Source of the DNA: Branchiibius sp. NY16-3462-2
GTDB lineage: Bacteria; Actinomycetota; Actinomycetes; Actinomycetales; Dermatophilaceae
Length of the DNA stretch: 64,000 bases
Direction of reading: 5' to 3'
NCBI RefSeq assembly: GCF_001594145.1
Contig: NZ_LVCF01000038.1
Location: 218,291-282,290 of the forward strand
Part shown: one piece after another, positions 27,018-37,976 of the stretch
Layout of the letters: every line of letters starts with the position of its first letter
Numbering within the stretch: the stretch's first letter is position 1
Made by a program: the position numbers and the translations under genes
The notes under the pieces: generated by a model
Databases searched by the model: none
What the model was told of the DNA's origin: nothing
The model's input: the letters and a program-made list of their open reading frames with translations, nothing else

Positions 27018-28385
27018 ATGATCGAAGGCTTGACGCACCCGGGCTGCGAAGCATTGCGCGGCATCTCGGCACCGGTGACGCTGGTGGGGGATCCGGGGTA
27101 CGACGAGGCGCGGCGGATGTGGAACCTGGCTGTCGACCTGCGGCCGGCCGCGGTTGCCTCGCCGCGGTCCCTGTCGGAAGTGACGGAGTTGGCGCGCGTC
27201 GCGACAGCCGCGGGGTTGCACCTCGCGCCGGTGGGGACGGGTCATGGGGTGGGCGGTTTCACCGGTGTCGACCTCAGCGACACGGTCATCGTGCGGATGC
27301 AGGACTTCACCGGCGTTCGCATCGACGTGGATCAGCAAGTAGCTGTGGTGACAGGCGGGACCCGGTGGTCGGCCGTGATCGAGGCGGCGAGCGCCAACGG
27401 TCTCACCGCCGCGCACGGGTCGGCCCCCGATGTCGCCGTCGCCGGTTTCGTCCTCGGCGGCGGGCTCTCCTTCTACGGTCGCCAGCATGGGGTCAGCGCC
27501 AACCACGTCCGGTCGGTGCAGGTGGTGCTGGCCGACGGGTCGGTGGTAACGGCGAGCGCTACCGAGTTGCCGGAGCTCTTCTGGGCGCTGCGGGGTGGTG
27601 GTGGCACCTTCGGCATCGTCACCGAGGTGCAGATCGAATTGCTGCCCTACGCCGACGTCTTCGCCGGGATGCTGCTGTGGGACCGCAGCCGCGCCAGTCA
27701 GGTCGTGCCGGCCTGGGCCGAGTGGTCCCGGCAGGTGCCGGACTCGGTCACCACCTCGTTGCGGATCATGAGCTTCCCGCCTCGTCCCGAGCTACCGCCC
27801 TTCCTGTCCGGTCGCGACATCGTCGTGGTGGACGGCGTGTTTCTGCAGCCGGACGATCAGGCGGCCGCTCTGCTCGAGCCGCTGCAGGCGCTCAACCCGG
27901 AGCTGGACACCTTTGCCCGGACCCCGGCGGTGGGTGTCCTCGCCATGCACATGGACCCGCCCGCACCGACCCCCGGCGTGATGAAGCACTGCGTGCTGGA
28001 CGCGTTCGACGAGGCCGCCGTCGACCGCTTCCTGGCCCAGGTGGGTGACGGCACCCGGCACGGACTGTTGCTCGCGGAGATCCGGCACCTCGGTGCGGCA
28101 TTCGCTGTGACGCCGAACGGCGCGGGTGTCTTCGGTTCAGTCGCTGGTTCCTACCTGGCCCAGGCAGTCGCGGTACCTATGCCTCCTCCCAATGCGCCCG
28201 CTGCCAGGGCAGCCGTCCAGGACTTCATCCTCGCGCTGCGGCCCTGGTCGTCGGCTGCGCTGGTTCCGACGTTCACCGACGAGCGAAGGGCGGAGCTGTT
28301 CTGCCCGACCGATGTCGCCCGGCTACGGGGCGTCAAGCAGGCGATCGATCCCGCGGGGACATTCGTCAGCGCTTTGGAGCTCTGA
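27018..28385 (+). CDS. FAD-linked oxidoreductase (berberine-bridge/VAO superfamily)
   Basis: 455 residues. A PCMH-type FAD domain occupies the first half: PVGTGHGVGGFTGVDLSDTV, VTGGTRWSAVIEAA, and GFVLGGGLSFYGRQHGVSAN, where the FAD loop lies. The C-terminus ends in DPAGTFVSALEL, a degenerate berberine-bridge C-terminal motif. The family oxidises alcohols, sugars or amines with O2. The substrate is unknown. It starts at an ATG with GAGGAG eight bases upstream. No signal peptide is obvious, so it is probably cytoplasmic. It is divergent from the nuclease gene. Confidence 0.82.
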   Translation: MIEGLTHPGCEALRGISAPVTLVGDPGYDEARRMWNLAVDLRPAAVASPRSLSEVTELARVATAAGLHLAPVGTGHGVGGFTGVDLSDTVIVRMQDFTGVRIDVDQQVAVVTGGTRWSAVIEAASANGLTAAHGSAPDVAVAGFVLGGGLSFYGRQHGVSANHVRSVQVVLADGSVVTASATELPELFWALRGGGGTFGIVTEVQIELLPYADVFAGMLLWDRSRASQVVPAWAEWSRQVPDSVTTSLRIMSFPPRPELPPFLSGRDIVVVDGVFLQPDDQAAALLEPLQALNPELDTFARTPAVGVLAMHMDPPAPTPGVMKHCVLDAFDEAAVDRFLAQVGDGTRHGLLLAEIRHLGAAFAVTPNGAGVFGSVAGSYLAQAVAVPMPPPNAPAARAAVQDFILALRPWSSAALVPTFTDERRAELFCPTDVARLRGVKQAIDPAGTFVSALEL

Positions 28386-28444
28386 GTCGAGCTCGGCCCA
28401 TCGAGGAGGGCCGTAGGTGATCGGCGGGCCCTAGGCTGCTGGTC

Positions 28445-29530
28445 ATGGCCTCAAAACCGGCTGCCACCGTCACCGTCGACGATCGCGAGGTGCGCGTCAG
28501 CTCACCCGACCGGGTCGTCTACGAAGCCACGTCCCGCACTCCGGAGATCACGAAACTGCAAGTGTGCGAATACTTCTCGTCCGTTGGCGCCGAGCTGATG
28601 ACTGCGTTGGGGGAGCGTCCGACGGCGATGGAGCGCTGGCCCGACGGATGGCGCGAGGGGATGCGCCTGGCCACCGGTCCGCAGGATCGCGAAGGCGACG
28701 GTTTCTACCAGAAGCGTCTGCCCAAGGGGGCGCCGCCGTACGTCGAGACCGTCCAGGTGCGCTTCCCCAGCGGGCGCACTGCCGATGAGTTGTGCCCGAC
28801 CGAACCGGCCACCTTGGTGTGGGCGGCCCAGATGGGTGCCCTGACCTTCCATCCCTGGCCCGTACGCCGACCTGACGTTGATCACCCCGACGAGTTGCGC
28901 CTGGATCTGGATCCGCAACCCGGGACAGACTTCGCGGATGCGCAGCGGGTCGCGGCGTTGGCGCGAACTGTCCTGGAGGACCTCGGGATTCGCGGTTTCT
29001 GCAAGACCAGTGGCAACCGGGGCATTCACATCTACGTCCGGATCGAGCCTCGCTGGGGTTTCGAAGACGTACGTCACGCCGCGATCGGTTTCGGCCGGTT
29101 GCTCTCGCAGCGTGACGACGGGGTGACGACCGCGTGGTGGAAGGAAGAGCGTGGCGAGCGGATCTTCATCGACTTCAACCAGAACAACCGGGACCGGACG
29201 ATTGCCTCGGCCTGGTCGCTGCGGGCCCGGCCCGGTGCGCCGGTGTCGACGCCGATGACCTGGGAGCAGCTAGCGGCCGTGAAGGACCCGCGGGAGTTCA
29301 ACCTGACGACCGTGCCTGACTTCGTCGCCGAGCACGGCAACGCGTGGGAGACGATGGACAACGAGGCGTTTTCTTTGGAGCCGTTGCTCGACCTGTGGGA
29401 GACGTTGCCCGGCGGCGAACTGAACTTCCCGCCGGACTATCCGAAGATGCCCGGAGAGCCGCCCCGCGTGCAGCCATCGAAGAAACGCGCCGACCACTGG
29501 GACGCCGACGGCAACCGGATCGAGGACTGA
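28445..29530 (+). CDS. LigD-type polymerase/primase domain protein (NHEJ)
   Basis: 361-residue stand-alone primase-polymerase of the bacterial end-joining type. The catalytic acidic motif is in LRLDLDPQPGTDF near residue 160, the SGNRGIHIYVRI motif near 200, and the third motif in IFIDFNQNNRDRTIASAWSLR. These enzymes fill gaps with ribonucleotides at double-strand breaks. It is 4 bases upstream of a LigC-type ligase, so the two form an operon. No nuclease domain is fused and no ku gene is in the window. Confidence 0.92.
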   Translation: MASKPAATVTVDDREVRVSSPDRVVYEATSRTPEITKLQVCEYFSSVGAELMTALGERPTAMERWPDGWREGMRLATGPQDREGDGFYQKRLPKGAPPYVETVQVRFPSGRTADELCPTEPATLVWAAQMGALTFHPWPVRRPDVDHPDELRLDLDPQPGTDFADAQRVAALARTVLEDLGIRGFCKTSGNRGIHIYVRIEPRWGFEDVRHAAIGFGRLLSQRDDGVTTAWWKEERGERIFIDFNQNNRDRTIASAWSLRARPGAPVSTPMTWEQLAAVKDPREFNLTTVPDFVAEHGNAWETMDNEAFSLEPLLDLWETLPGGELNFPPDYPKMPGEPPRVQPSKKRADHWDADGNRIED

Positions 29531-29534
29531 GTTC

Positions 29535-30614
29535 ATGGATCTGCCTGTGATGCCACCGGTTTCGCCGATGTTGGCCAAGTCCGTCAAGGAGATTCCTGAC
29601 GTCGGGCACGTCGAGCCCAAGTGGGACGGGTTCCGCACGATCGTCTTCCGCGATGGCGATGAGGTGGAACTCGGCAGCCGCAACGAGAAACCGATGACCC
29701 GGTACTTCCCGGAGTTGGTCGAGGCACTGAAGGCGAATCTGCCGCAGCGATGCGTCGTCGACGGGGAGATCGTCGTGATTGCCGGCGACCGTCTGGAGTT
29801 CGAGGTGCTGCAGCAGCGGATCCATCCCGCGGCCAGCCGGATCGCCAAGCTGGCGCAGGAGACTCCGGCCTCGTTCATCGCCTTCGACCTGCTCGCGGTG
29901 GCTGACGAGGACCTGATGCAGGCGCCGTTCGAGCGGAGGCGCGCACTGCTGGAGACCGCCCTGGCGGACGCCCACGACCCGGTGTTCATTACGCCGAAGA
30001 CGAACGACCCTGCCGTTGCGAAGGATTGGTTCACGCAGTTCGAGGGCGCGGGTCTGGACGGCGTGGTCGCCAAGCCGCTGGACGGCACCTATCAGCCGGA
30101 CAAGCGCACCATGTTCAAGATCAAACACGAGCGCACCGCCGACTGCGTCGTCGCGGGGTACCGATTGCACAAGACGTCCACCCCCGAGAAACCGCTGCTC
30201 GGCTCGCTGCTGCTCGGCCTCTACGACGGCGACCGGTTGCAGCACGTCGGCGTCGCGGCCTCCTTCACCGCGGTGCGGCGCGCGGAGCTCATCGACGAGC
30301 TCGAACCCTTCACCCACCACGTCGACGAGCACCCCTGGCTGGAGTGGAAGGAGTGGGCGATCGCCAATCCCGACCGCGTGCCGGGCACCCAGAGCCGGTG
30401 GAGTCAGGGCAAGGACCTGTCCTTCGTGCCGGTCCGGCCGGAGCTTGTGGTCGAGGTGGCGTACGAGCACATGCAGGGCAATCGGTTCCGGCACACCGCG
30501 CGGTTCCGCCGCTGGCGTCCGGACCGGGATCCTCGCTCCTGCACCTACGAACAGCTCGAGGAACCGGTCGATTTCAGCCTCGCGGACATCCTGGTCACTG
30601 GTCAGGGACAATAG
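29535..30614 (+). CDS. ligC: ATP-dependent DNA ligase, LigC type
   Basis: 359 residues. The adenylation domain has motif I EPKWDGFRTIVF (the lysine is the AMP acceptor, near residue 32), SRNEKPMTRYFPELVEAL, CVVDGEIVV, FIAFDLLAV, GLDGVVAKPLDGTYQ, and motif V in MFKIKHERTADCVV. An OB-fold domain follows from about 230. It seals nicks using ATP and probably works with the upstream LigD-like polymerase in break or excision repair. The ATG at 29535 lies 4 bases past the previous stop. Confidence 0.92.
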   Translation: MDLPVMPPVSPMLAKSVKEIPDVGHVEPKWDGFRTIVFRDGDEVELGSRNEKPMTRYFPELVEALKANLPQRCVVDGEIVVIAGDRLEFEVLQQRIHPAASRIAKLAQETPASFIAFDLLAVADEDLMQAPFERRRALLETALADAHDPVFITPKTNDPAVAKDWFTQFEGAGLDGVVAKPLDGTYQPDKRTMFKIKHERTADCVVAGYRLHKTSTPEKPLLGSLLLGLYDGDRLQHVGVAASFTAVRRAELIDELEPFTHHVDEHPWLEWKEWAIANPDRVPGTQSRWSQGKDLSFVPVRPELVVEVAYEHMQGNRFRHTARFRRWRPDRDPRSCTYEQLEEPVDFSLADILVTGQGQ

Positions 30615-30618
30615 GGGT

Positions 30619-31770
30619 ATGAGTCGCCGACGTGTCATCGCCGGATCGGTTGCCGCCAGTGTGGCGGGCACCGGGGTGCTGGGCACCGCCGCTGGACTCA
30701 GCATCGCCTCCTACTTCGCCCGTCAGGTGCTTTCACCCAGACCGGCAGCGCCCGATGTGGAGATCCTGGCCTACGACGATCACACGGTGACCTTGAGTGC
30801 GACGCCAGCGACCGGATCGCCGGGGCGGTACAGCCTCTATTGGGACGATCGCGACTCCCACGCCCGGGTCGGTGAGGTGCTCGAGCGCACGGATGCGCAC
30901 GTCGTACGCGAATTGATCGGGGTCGACTTCGGCGAGTTGCACGAGGGGCCAGGCAGGTTCACCGGCTACTACTACGCGGGACCGCCGGCCACGACGTTTC
31001 CGTTGCCGATCGAGGACGTTTCCATCGACGGTCCGCTGGGGGACTACCCGGCGTGGATCGTGCGCGGGCCGCAGAGCCGGGGTGACCGGTGGGCGGTCCT
31101 CGTCCACGGTCGGGCCGCTGCGCGCGCCGAGACCTTGCGCGCCGTCGGTGCGCTGACCGACGTCGGCTGGACGTGTCTGAGCCCCAGCTATCGCAACGAC
31201 CAGGACGCACCGGCTGACCCGGCCGGGCGATACGGATTGGGACTGACCGAGTGGCGCGACGTGGAGGCGGCGGTCGCCTTCGCCTACGCGCAGGGTGCCG
31301 ACGAGGTCATGCTCGCGGGTTGGTCGATGGGTGGTGCGGTGTGCTTGCAACTGCTGGACCTTTCCCCGTACGCCGAGGGGATCAGCCGCGTGGTGCTCGA
31401 CGCGCCCGTGGTGGATTGGCAGGAGACGATCGATTTCCACGCCCGCTTGAACCGGGTGCCGATGCCGCTGAACCGGCTGGCGCAGCGTGCGGTTGCCAGT
31501 CCCGCCGCGCACGGCCATTTTGCGGGTTTGGCTGAGCCGCTTGATCTTCCGGCGACCAACTGGGTCCGCCGGGCCGCTGAGTTGCGAACTCCGGCGTTGA
31601 TCATTCATTCCCAGGACGACGACTTCGTGCCCTACGGCCCGTCGGCGGCGTTGGCGACGGCCCGCCCCGATCTGGTGCGATTGGAGCCGTGGCAGGTCGC
31701 ATTGCACTGCCGGGAGTGGAACACCGAGCCGCAGCGCTGGGAACGCGTGGTCCGGGAGTTCGCGAGCTGA
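30619..31770 (+). CDS. Membrane-anchored or exported alpha/beta hydrolase
   Basis: 383 residues. An N-terminal hydrophobic segment (VIAGSVAASVAGTGVLGTAAG, residues about 5-27) after SRRR suggests a signal anchor or Tat-like export. The hydrolase core has VLVHGRAAARAE, the nucleophile elbow LAGWSMGGAVCLQ near 235, an acid strand IIHSQDDDFVPY and a C-terminal His in QVALHCREWN. Specificity is unknown; an esterase or peptidase is possible. It follows ligC by 4 bases but is functionally unrelated to it as far as I can see. Confidence 0.75.
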   Translation: MSRRRVIAGSVAASVAGTGVLGTAAGLSIASYFARQVLSPRPAAPDVEILAYDDHTVTLSATPATGSPGRYSLYWDDRDSHARVGEVLERTDAHVVRELIGVDFGELHEGPGRFTGYYYAGPPATTFPLPIEDVSIDGPLGDYPAWIVRGPQSRGDRWAVLVHGRAAARAETLRAVGALTDVGWTCLSPSYRNDQDAPADPAGRYGLGLTEWRDVEAAVAFAYAQGADEVMLAGWSMGGAVCLQLLDLSPYAEGISRVVLDAPVVDWQETIDFHARLNRVPMPLNRLAQRAVASPAAHGHFAGLAEPLDLPATNWVRRAAELRTPALIIHSQDDDFVPYGPSAALATARPDLVRLEPWQVALHCREWNTEPQRWERVVREFAS

Positions 31771-31771
31771 A

Positions 31772-32452
31772 TCACCGGCGCGTGTGCCAACGCGCCAGAA
31801 GTGTCCCCTCCTCTTCCAGCAGTCCCGCCAGCTCTAACCGGACCGTGGTCGCGTCGCCGTGCAGAATCCGGCCGCCGTTACCCGCGACGGCCAACGGGCT
31901 TGTGGTGAGGCACAATTCGTCGAACTGGCCGGTGCTCAGGAGTTCACCGGCCAGCGTCGGACCGCCCTCGGCGAGGATGTGCGCGTAACCCCGGGCGTGC
32001 AGGTCGGCCACGACGCCGGGCAGTCCCGCGTCGCCGACCGCGACGGTGAACACCTCGCCACCCCCGCGCGTGTCGAAGCCGTCCGGCAGCCCCCGACTGG
32101 TCACGACAGCCATCGCCGGATGCGGCGGCCGCCCGGAGCGCAGACCCGACCACGCCGGTTCGGTCTGCGCAGCGGCGTACCCCTCGGCCGAAACGGTCCC
32201 GGCTCCGACCAGGATCACATCGGCCCACGCCCTGAGCAGCGCGAACACCCGGTGGTCCGCGCCGGTATTGATGGACCCGGACAAACCGTCGGCGCCGACT
32301 GCCGAACCATCCACCGTCGCAACCATGTTCAGACGCAACCAGGGACGATCGGCCGGCACATCGGCGTACCGCTCGATCAGGTCATGGTCGGAAAGATTTC
32401 GATCCGGTGTACCGGTCAGAAGATCACGCACATTCCGATTGAACCGTGCCAC
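31772..32452 (-). CDS. RibD C-terminal-type pyrimidine reductase family protein
   Basis: 226 residues, reductase domain only, without the deaminase half of RibD. Motifs: WLRLNMVATVDGSAVGADG, FALLRAWADVILVGAGTV (NADPH-binding region), AHILAEGGPTLAGELL. The family reduces the riboflavin intermediate or acts in dihydrofolate-like reductions. Start choice is uncertain: GTG at 32452 leaves only 8 bases before the divergent PPK2 start; an in-frame GTG at 32431 is an alternative. Its stop is convergent with the exported hydrolase, which ends at 31770. Confidence 0.85.
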   Translation of the reverse strand: MARFNRNVRDLLTGTPDRNLSDHDLIERYADVPADRPWLRLNMVATVDGSAVGADGLSGSINTGADHRVFALLRAWADVILVGAGTVSAEGYAAAQTEPAWSGLRSGRPPHPAMAVVTSRGLPDGFDTRGGGEVFTVAVGDAGLPGVVADLHARGYAHILAEGGPTLAGELLSTGQFDELCLTTSPLAVAGNGGRILHGDATTVRLELAGLLEEEGTLLARWHTRR

Positions 32453-32460
32453 GATGGGAT

Positions 32461-33356
32461 ATGGCCAAAGGCAAATCGAAGAAGTCCAAGAAATCCAAGA
32501 AGAAGCAGCCGGCGGAATTGTGCGACCGGGTCGCTGACGCGCTTGTCGTCGGCGAGGGGTTCGATCTGAGCCAGGTCGACCCAGCCTCCACCCCGGAACT
32601 GGACGGCAAGGAGAAGGACGCCGTCAAGCTCCAGACGAAGACCTCCGCTGAGGTGGGGGATCTCCAGGAGCGGATGTACGCCAACAAGGGGACCGGGCCG
32701 GCGCTGCTGCTGATCGTCCAGGGGATGGACACCGCCGGCAAGGGCGGGATCATGCGGCACGTCGTGGGTCAGGTCGATCCGCAGGGCATCCACCTGACCT
32801 CGTTCAAGGCCCCGACCAAAGAGGAACTGTCACACCCGTTCCTGTGGCGGATCCGCAAGGCGCTGCCGGCGTCGGGGATGATCGGGGTGTTCGACCGGTC
32901 GCAGTATGAAGACGTCCTGATTGCGCGAGTGCGCAACCTGGTTCCGCCGACGACCTGGAAGCGGCGCTACAGCCAGATCAACGCCTTCGAACAGGCCACC
33001 ACCGACCGCGGCATCCACATCATCAAGGTGATGCTGCACATCTCGCCGGAGGAGCAGGCGCGGCGCCTGACCGAGCGGGTGAGCCGACCGGACAAGTACT
33101 GGAAGTACAACCCCGGCGACGTCGACGAACGTGCCCTGTGGCCGGCCTACCAGGAGGCCTACCAAGCGGCACTCGAAAAGTGCTCAACGCAGGTCGCACC
33201 CTGGTACGTCGTGCCGGCGGACAACAAGTGGTACGCGCGGTTCGCCGTACACAACCTGTTGTTGCGCCAGTTGCGGACACTCCAATTGGACTGGCCGCCA
33301 GCCGATTTCGACCCGAAGGTCGAAAAGAAGCGGATCGCCGAGAGCCTGCCGGAGGC

Positions 33357-33360
<4 letters not shown>
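32461..33360 (+). CDS. ppk2: Polyphosphate kinase 2 family protein
   Basis: 299 residues. A lysine-rich N-terminus (MAKGKSKKSKKSKKKQ) precedes a PPK2 domain with Walker A QGMDTAGKGGIMRHV near residues 89-103, the Walker B/lid IGVFDRSQYEDVLI near 140-153 and RRLTERVSRPDKYWKYN. PPK2 enzymes transfer phosphate between polyphosphate and nucleotides. Whether this one prefers AMP, ADP or NDP cannot be read off. The stop codon overlaps the convergent glgX stop. Confidence 0.93.
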
Positions 33361-35546
<2,186 letters not shown>

Positions 35547-35631
35547 GGCCCCATTGTGGTGCACGGGAATCGATGCCTCGCACGGCTACCGTAGGAAGGG
35601 GTGCGAGCAACCGCGAGAGGATGGAGATCGG

Positions 35632-36741
35632 GTGTCGGTGACGACGCGGCTGCGAGCCGGTGTGCTCGCGGTGGTTGACCGCGTCCCCGGTGGCCGTACC
35701 CTCCTCGAACTGGTGCTGCGGACGATCAAGGTCTGCATGGACAACCGGGTCACCGGATTGGCCGCAGAGGCAGGCTTTTTCGCGTTGTTGTCGATGCCGC
35801 CGTTGCTGTTCGGTCTCCTGGGTGGCGTGGGCTATCTGAGCGGCTGGCTGGGTGCGGACACGGTCAACCTGGTGCTGGAGAGCATCCGCGAGTACGCCGA
35901 ACGCTTCCTGACCGAGCAGAGCCTGCGCGATGTGCTGATGCCCACACTGACCAAGGCGCTCGACACGCCGAGGCCGGACATTATTTCGGTGGGTTTCCTG
36001 GTGTCGCTGTGGTCCGGATCGCGCGCCCTGAACGTCCTGCTGGACACGGTGTCGATCATGTACGGTCAGGGCGGCCGACGAGGGATCGTGCGGACCCGGA
36101 TCATGTCCCTGTCGCTGTATTTCATGGTGATCCTGGTCGGGGCCATCGTGGTGCCGCTGATTGTCATCGGCCCGGGACTGCTGTCGGACTGGCTACCGAA
36201 CGAGTTGCGATGGCTGATGATCCTGTACTGGCCGCTGGTGGCGGGCCTGACGGTGGCCGGGTTTGCGACGTTGTTCTACCTCTCGACGCCGCACCGGACG
36301 CCTTGGAAGCGGGACGTGCCGGGCGCCGTACTCACCCTGATCATCTGGCTACTGGCCTCGGTCGCCTTGCGCTACACGCTGGCCAATTCCGTGGCAGGTG
36401 CAAGTACGTCGATCTATGGGCCCCTCGCCGCATCGATCGTGGTGCTCATCTGGCTGTACTTCCTGGGGATCGCGGTCCTCATCGGGGCGGCGTTCAACGC
36501 CGCCACGATGCAGAAATGGCCGGTGGACACCCGGGACCCGGTGCACATCTGGGTCCAGCAGCGCATCGAAACCTCCGTGGCGCGCCGCCGGGCGCTCACC
36601 GACCCTACGGCGCCCACGGAGCCGGTGCTGCTGCGTCGCGCGGCGGTCCGGTTGCCCAGGTCCCGGGCGCGGGCGCAGGAGCCCCCGACGTACGACGATG
36701 AGGACGTGTCGCGTTTGGATTCGTCTCGCGCGATCGGTTAG
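35632..36741 (+). CDS. YihY/BrkB-family integral membrane protein
   Basis: 369 residues with about six hydrophobic segments. The family signature is present: VTGLAAEAGFFALLSMPPLL near residues 38-57, SGSRALNVLLDTVSIMYG near 125-142, a long hydrophobic SLYFMVILVGAIVVPLIVI, and TPWKRDVPGAVLTLIIW. The family's function is unsettled despite the old name ribonuclease BN. The charged C-terminal tail is probably cytoplasmic. It starts at GTG with GGAG upstream. The last codons overlap the probable promoter of the tRNA genes. Confidence 0.88.
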   Translation: MSVTTRLRAGVLAVVDRVPGGRTLLELVLRTIKVCMDNRVTGLAAEAGFFALLSMPPLLFGLLGGVGYLSGWLGADTVNLVLESIREYAERFLTEQSLRDVLMPTLTKALDTPRPDIISVGFLVSLWSGSRALNVLLDTVSIMYGQGGRRGIVRTRIMSLSLYFMVILVGAIVVPLIVIGPGLLSDWLPNELRWLMILYWPLVAGLTVAGFATLFYLSTPHRTPWKRDVPGAVLTLIIWLLASVALRYTLANSVAGASTSIYGPLAASIVVLIWLYFLGIAVLIGAAFNAATMQKWPVDTRDPVHIWVQQRIETSVARRRALTDPTAPTEPVLLRRAAVRLPRSRARAQEPPTYDDEDVSRLDSSRAIG

Positions 36742-36744
36742 TCT
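36715..36744 (+). promoter_or_regulatory. Probable promoter of the tRNA cluster
   Basis: TTGGAT (36715-36720) and TAGTCT (36739-36744) are 18 bases apart and 40 bases before the first tRNA. The -10 hexamer includes the stop codon of the upstream membrane-protein gene. The match to the housekeeping consensus is fair. Confidence 0.45.
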
Positions 36745-36783
36745 CAGGCGGCACGAAGCGCTGAAACGGCGCGGGTTGCAGGT

Positions 36784-36856
36784 GCGGACATAGCTCAGTT
36801 GGTAGAGCGCAACCTTGCCAAGGTTGAGGTCGCCGGTTCGAGCCCGGTTGTCCGCT
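36784..36856 (+). tRNA. tRNA-Gly (anticodon GCC)
   Basis: 73 bases. The acceptor stem GCGGACA pairs with TGTCCGC, the anticodon loop reads CTTGCCAA (GCC), the T loop is GGTTCGAGCC, and the discriminator is U. No CCA is encoded. An identical copy lies at 37034-37106. Confidence 0.97.
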
Positions 36857-36882
36857 CTCGTGGTCGCCTGTCGGCCGCGCCT

Positions 36883-36953
36883 GGTGGAGTGGCCGAGAGG
36901 CGAGGCAACGGCCTGCAAAGCCGTCTACACGGGTTCAAATCCCGTCTCCACCT
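36883..36953 (+). tRNA. tRNA-Cys (anticodon GCA)
   Basis: 71 bases. The acceptor stem GGTGGAG pairs with CTCCACC, the anticodon loop CTGCAAA carries GCA, the T arm is GGGTTCAAATCCC, and the discriminator is U as expected for tRNA-Cys. No CCA is encoded. Confidence 0.96.
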
Positions 36954-37033
36954 CGGACCCCCGTTTTGGTGTGGGGGAGTGCACTCGGATAGAGTTCACG
37001 ACGTTGTCCAGCCGGTAACGGCGCGGACAGCAG

Positions 37034-37106
37034 GCGGACATAGCTCAGTTGGTAGAGCGCAACCTTGCCAAGGTTGAGGTCGCCGGTTCGAGCCCGGTTG
37101 TCCGCT
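37034..37106 (+). tRNA. tRNA-Gly (anticodon GCC), second copy
   Basis: Identical over all 73 bases to the copy at 36784-36856. The two copies flank tRNA-Cys, which suggests local duplication. Confidence 0.97.
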
Positions 37107-37133
37107 CTGACGATCGCTTCGGCGGTCGGCATT

Positions 37134-37208
37134 GGGCGATTGGCGCAGCGGTAGCGCGCTTCCCTGACACGGAAGAGGTCACTGGTTCGATCCCAGTATC
37201 GCCCACCA
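37134..37208 (+). tRNA. tRNA-Val (anticodon GAC) with encoded CCA
   Basis: The acceptor stem GGGCGAT pairs with ATCGCCC, the anticodon loop is CTGACAC (GAC), and the T arm is CTGGTTCGATCCCAG. The discriminator is A (37205). CCA is encoded at 37206-37208, unlike the other three tRNAs in the cluster. A strong terminator follows 9 bases later. Confidence 0.96.
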
Positions 37209-37217
37209 TCGTATTCG

Positions 37218-37255
37218 GCCCCTGACCAGCGGAAACGCAAGGTCAGGGGCTTTTT
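37218..37255 (+). terminator. Intrinsic terminator of the tRNA cluster
   Basis: GCCCCTGACC (37218-37227) pairs perfectly with GGTCAGGGGC (37241-37250) around a 13-base loop and is followed directly by TTTTT. This is the most canonical terminator in the window. Confidence 0.95.
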
Positions 37256-37447
37256 CGTTGCCGCGCGTGCCCTCAGTATGTCCCGTAACTGCTGTTATCC
37301 GTGAGGCGTGGCGTGAGATTGCTCTGACCCGCGACGACTGGCGCGGGGTTGCTGGCATTTCGGCGAAGTCGCGCAAACGCGTGCTAGTTGCGTCGCGGGG
37401 GAGCGATCGCGGCACACTCGCGAGGCGTCACCAAGGATGATGGGGCT

Positions 37448-37933
37448 ATGAGCGCATTGACTGCCATCGATGAGGATCTCCTGCGCCGGGCGATCGACCT
37501 GTCCGCGTCAGCGGTGCAGCATGGCAACCACCCGTTCGGTGCGCTGCTTGCCGACGGTGCCGGCAATGTGCGGTTGACCGCGGAGAACACGGTCAACACC
37601 GATCGCGACGTCACCGGCCACGCTGAGACCAACTTGGTGCGAGCCGCGTCGCGATCTGGTCTGCTTGACCACGACGCAGCGGGGTTGACGCTCTTCACCA
37701 GTTGCGAGCCGTGTGCGATGTGCTCGGCCGCTGCCTATTGGGGCGGGATCGGCCGCGTGGTGTTCGCCATGGCCGAGACCACTCTCTATGGGGTCACCGA
37801 CGCCCACCCGGAGAATCCCACCCTGGCGTTGCCCAGCCGGACGGTTTTCGCTGCGGGACAGCGGAACACGGTCGTCGAGGGCCCGTTCCTGGAGGAGCTG
37901 GCGGCCGTGCCGCACGCAGGCTTCTGGCGCTGA
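37448..37933 (+). CDS. Nucleoside deaminase (CMP/dCMP deaminase superfamily)
   Basis: 161 residues. Zinc-binding motifs HAE (GHAETNLVRAA, near residue 60) and CEPCAMCSAAAY (near 84-95) define a cytidine/guanine-deaminase-like fold. The N-terminal HPFGALLADG is typical of guanine- or cytosine-type deaminases. The exact base cannot be assigned. It starts at the ATG at 37448. It is convergent with the flavin monooxygenase gene and separated from the tRNAs by about 190 bases without a gene. Confidence 0.88.
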   Translation: MSALTAIDEDLLRRAIDLSASAVQHGNHPFGALLADGAGNVRLTAENTVNTDRDVTGHAETNLVRAASRSGLLDHDAAGLTLFTSCEPCAMCSAAAYWGGIGRVVFAMAETTLYGVTDAHPENPTLALPSRTVFAAGQRNTVVEGPFLEELAAVPHAGFWR

Positions 37934-37976
37934 TGGGGTGCCCGGGTGTCCTCAGAAAGGACGCCCAGGTGTCCGA

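Noticed and set aside
35566..35593. GGAAT box resembling a sigma-R -35 near the glgX/YihY junction
   Set aside because: At 18 bases spacing the -10 position reads CCG instead of GTT.
37134..37255. tRNA-Val 3' end as an integrase attachment site
   Set aside because: I noticed no second copy of the tRNA 3' end and no integrase gene downstream in the window.
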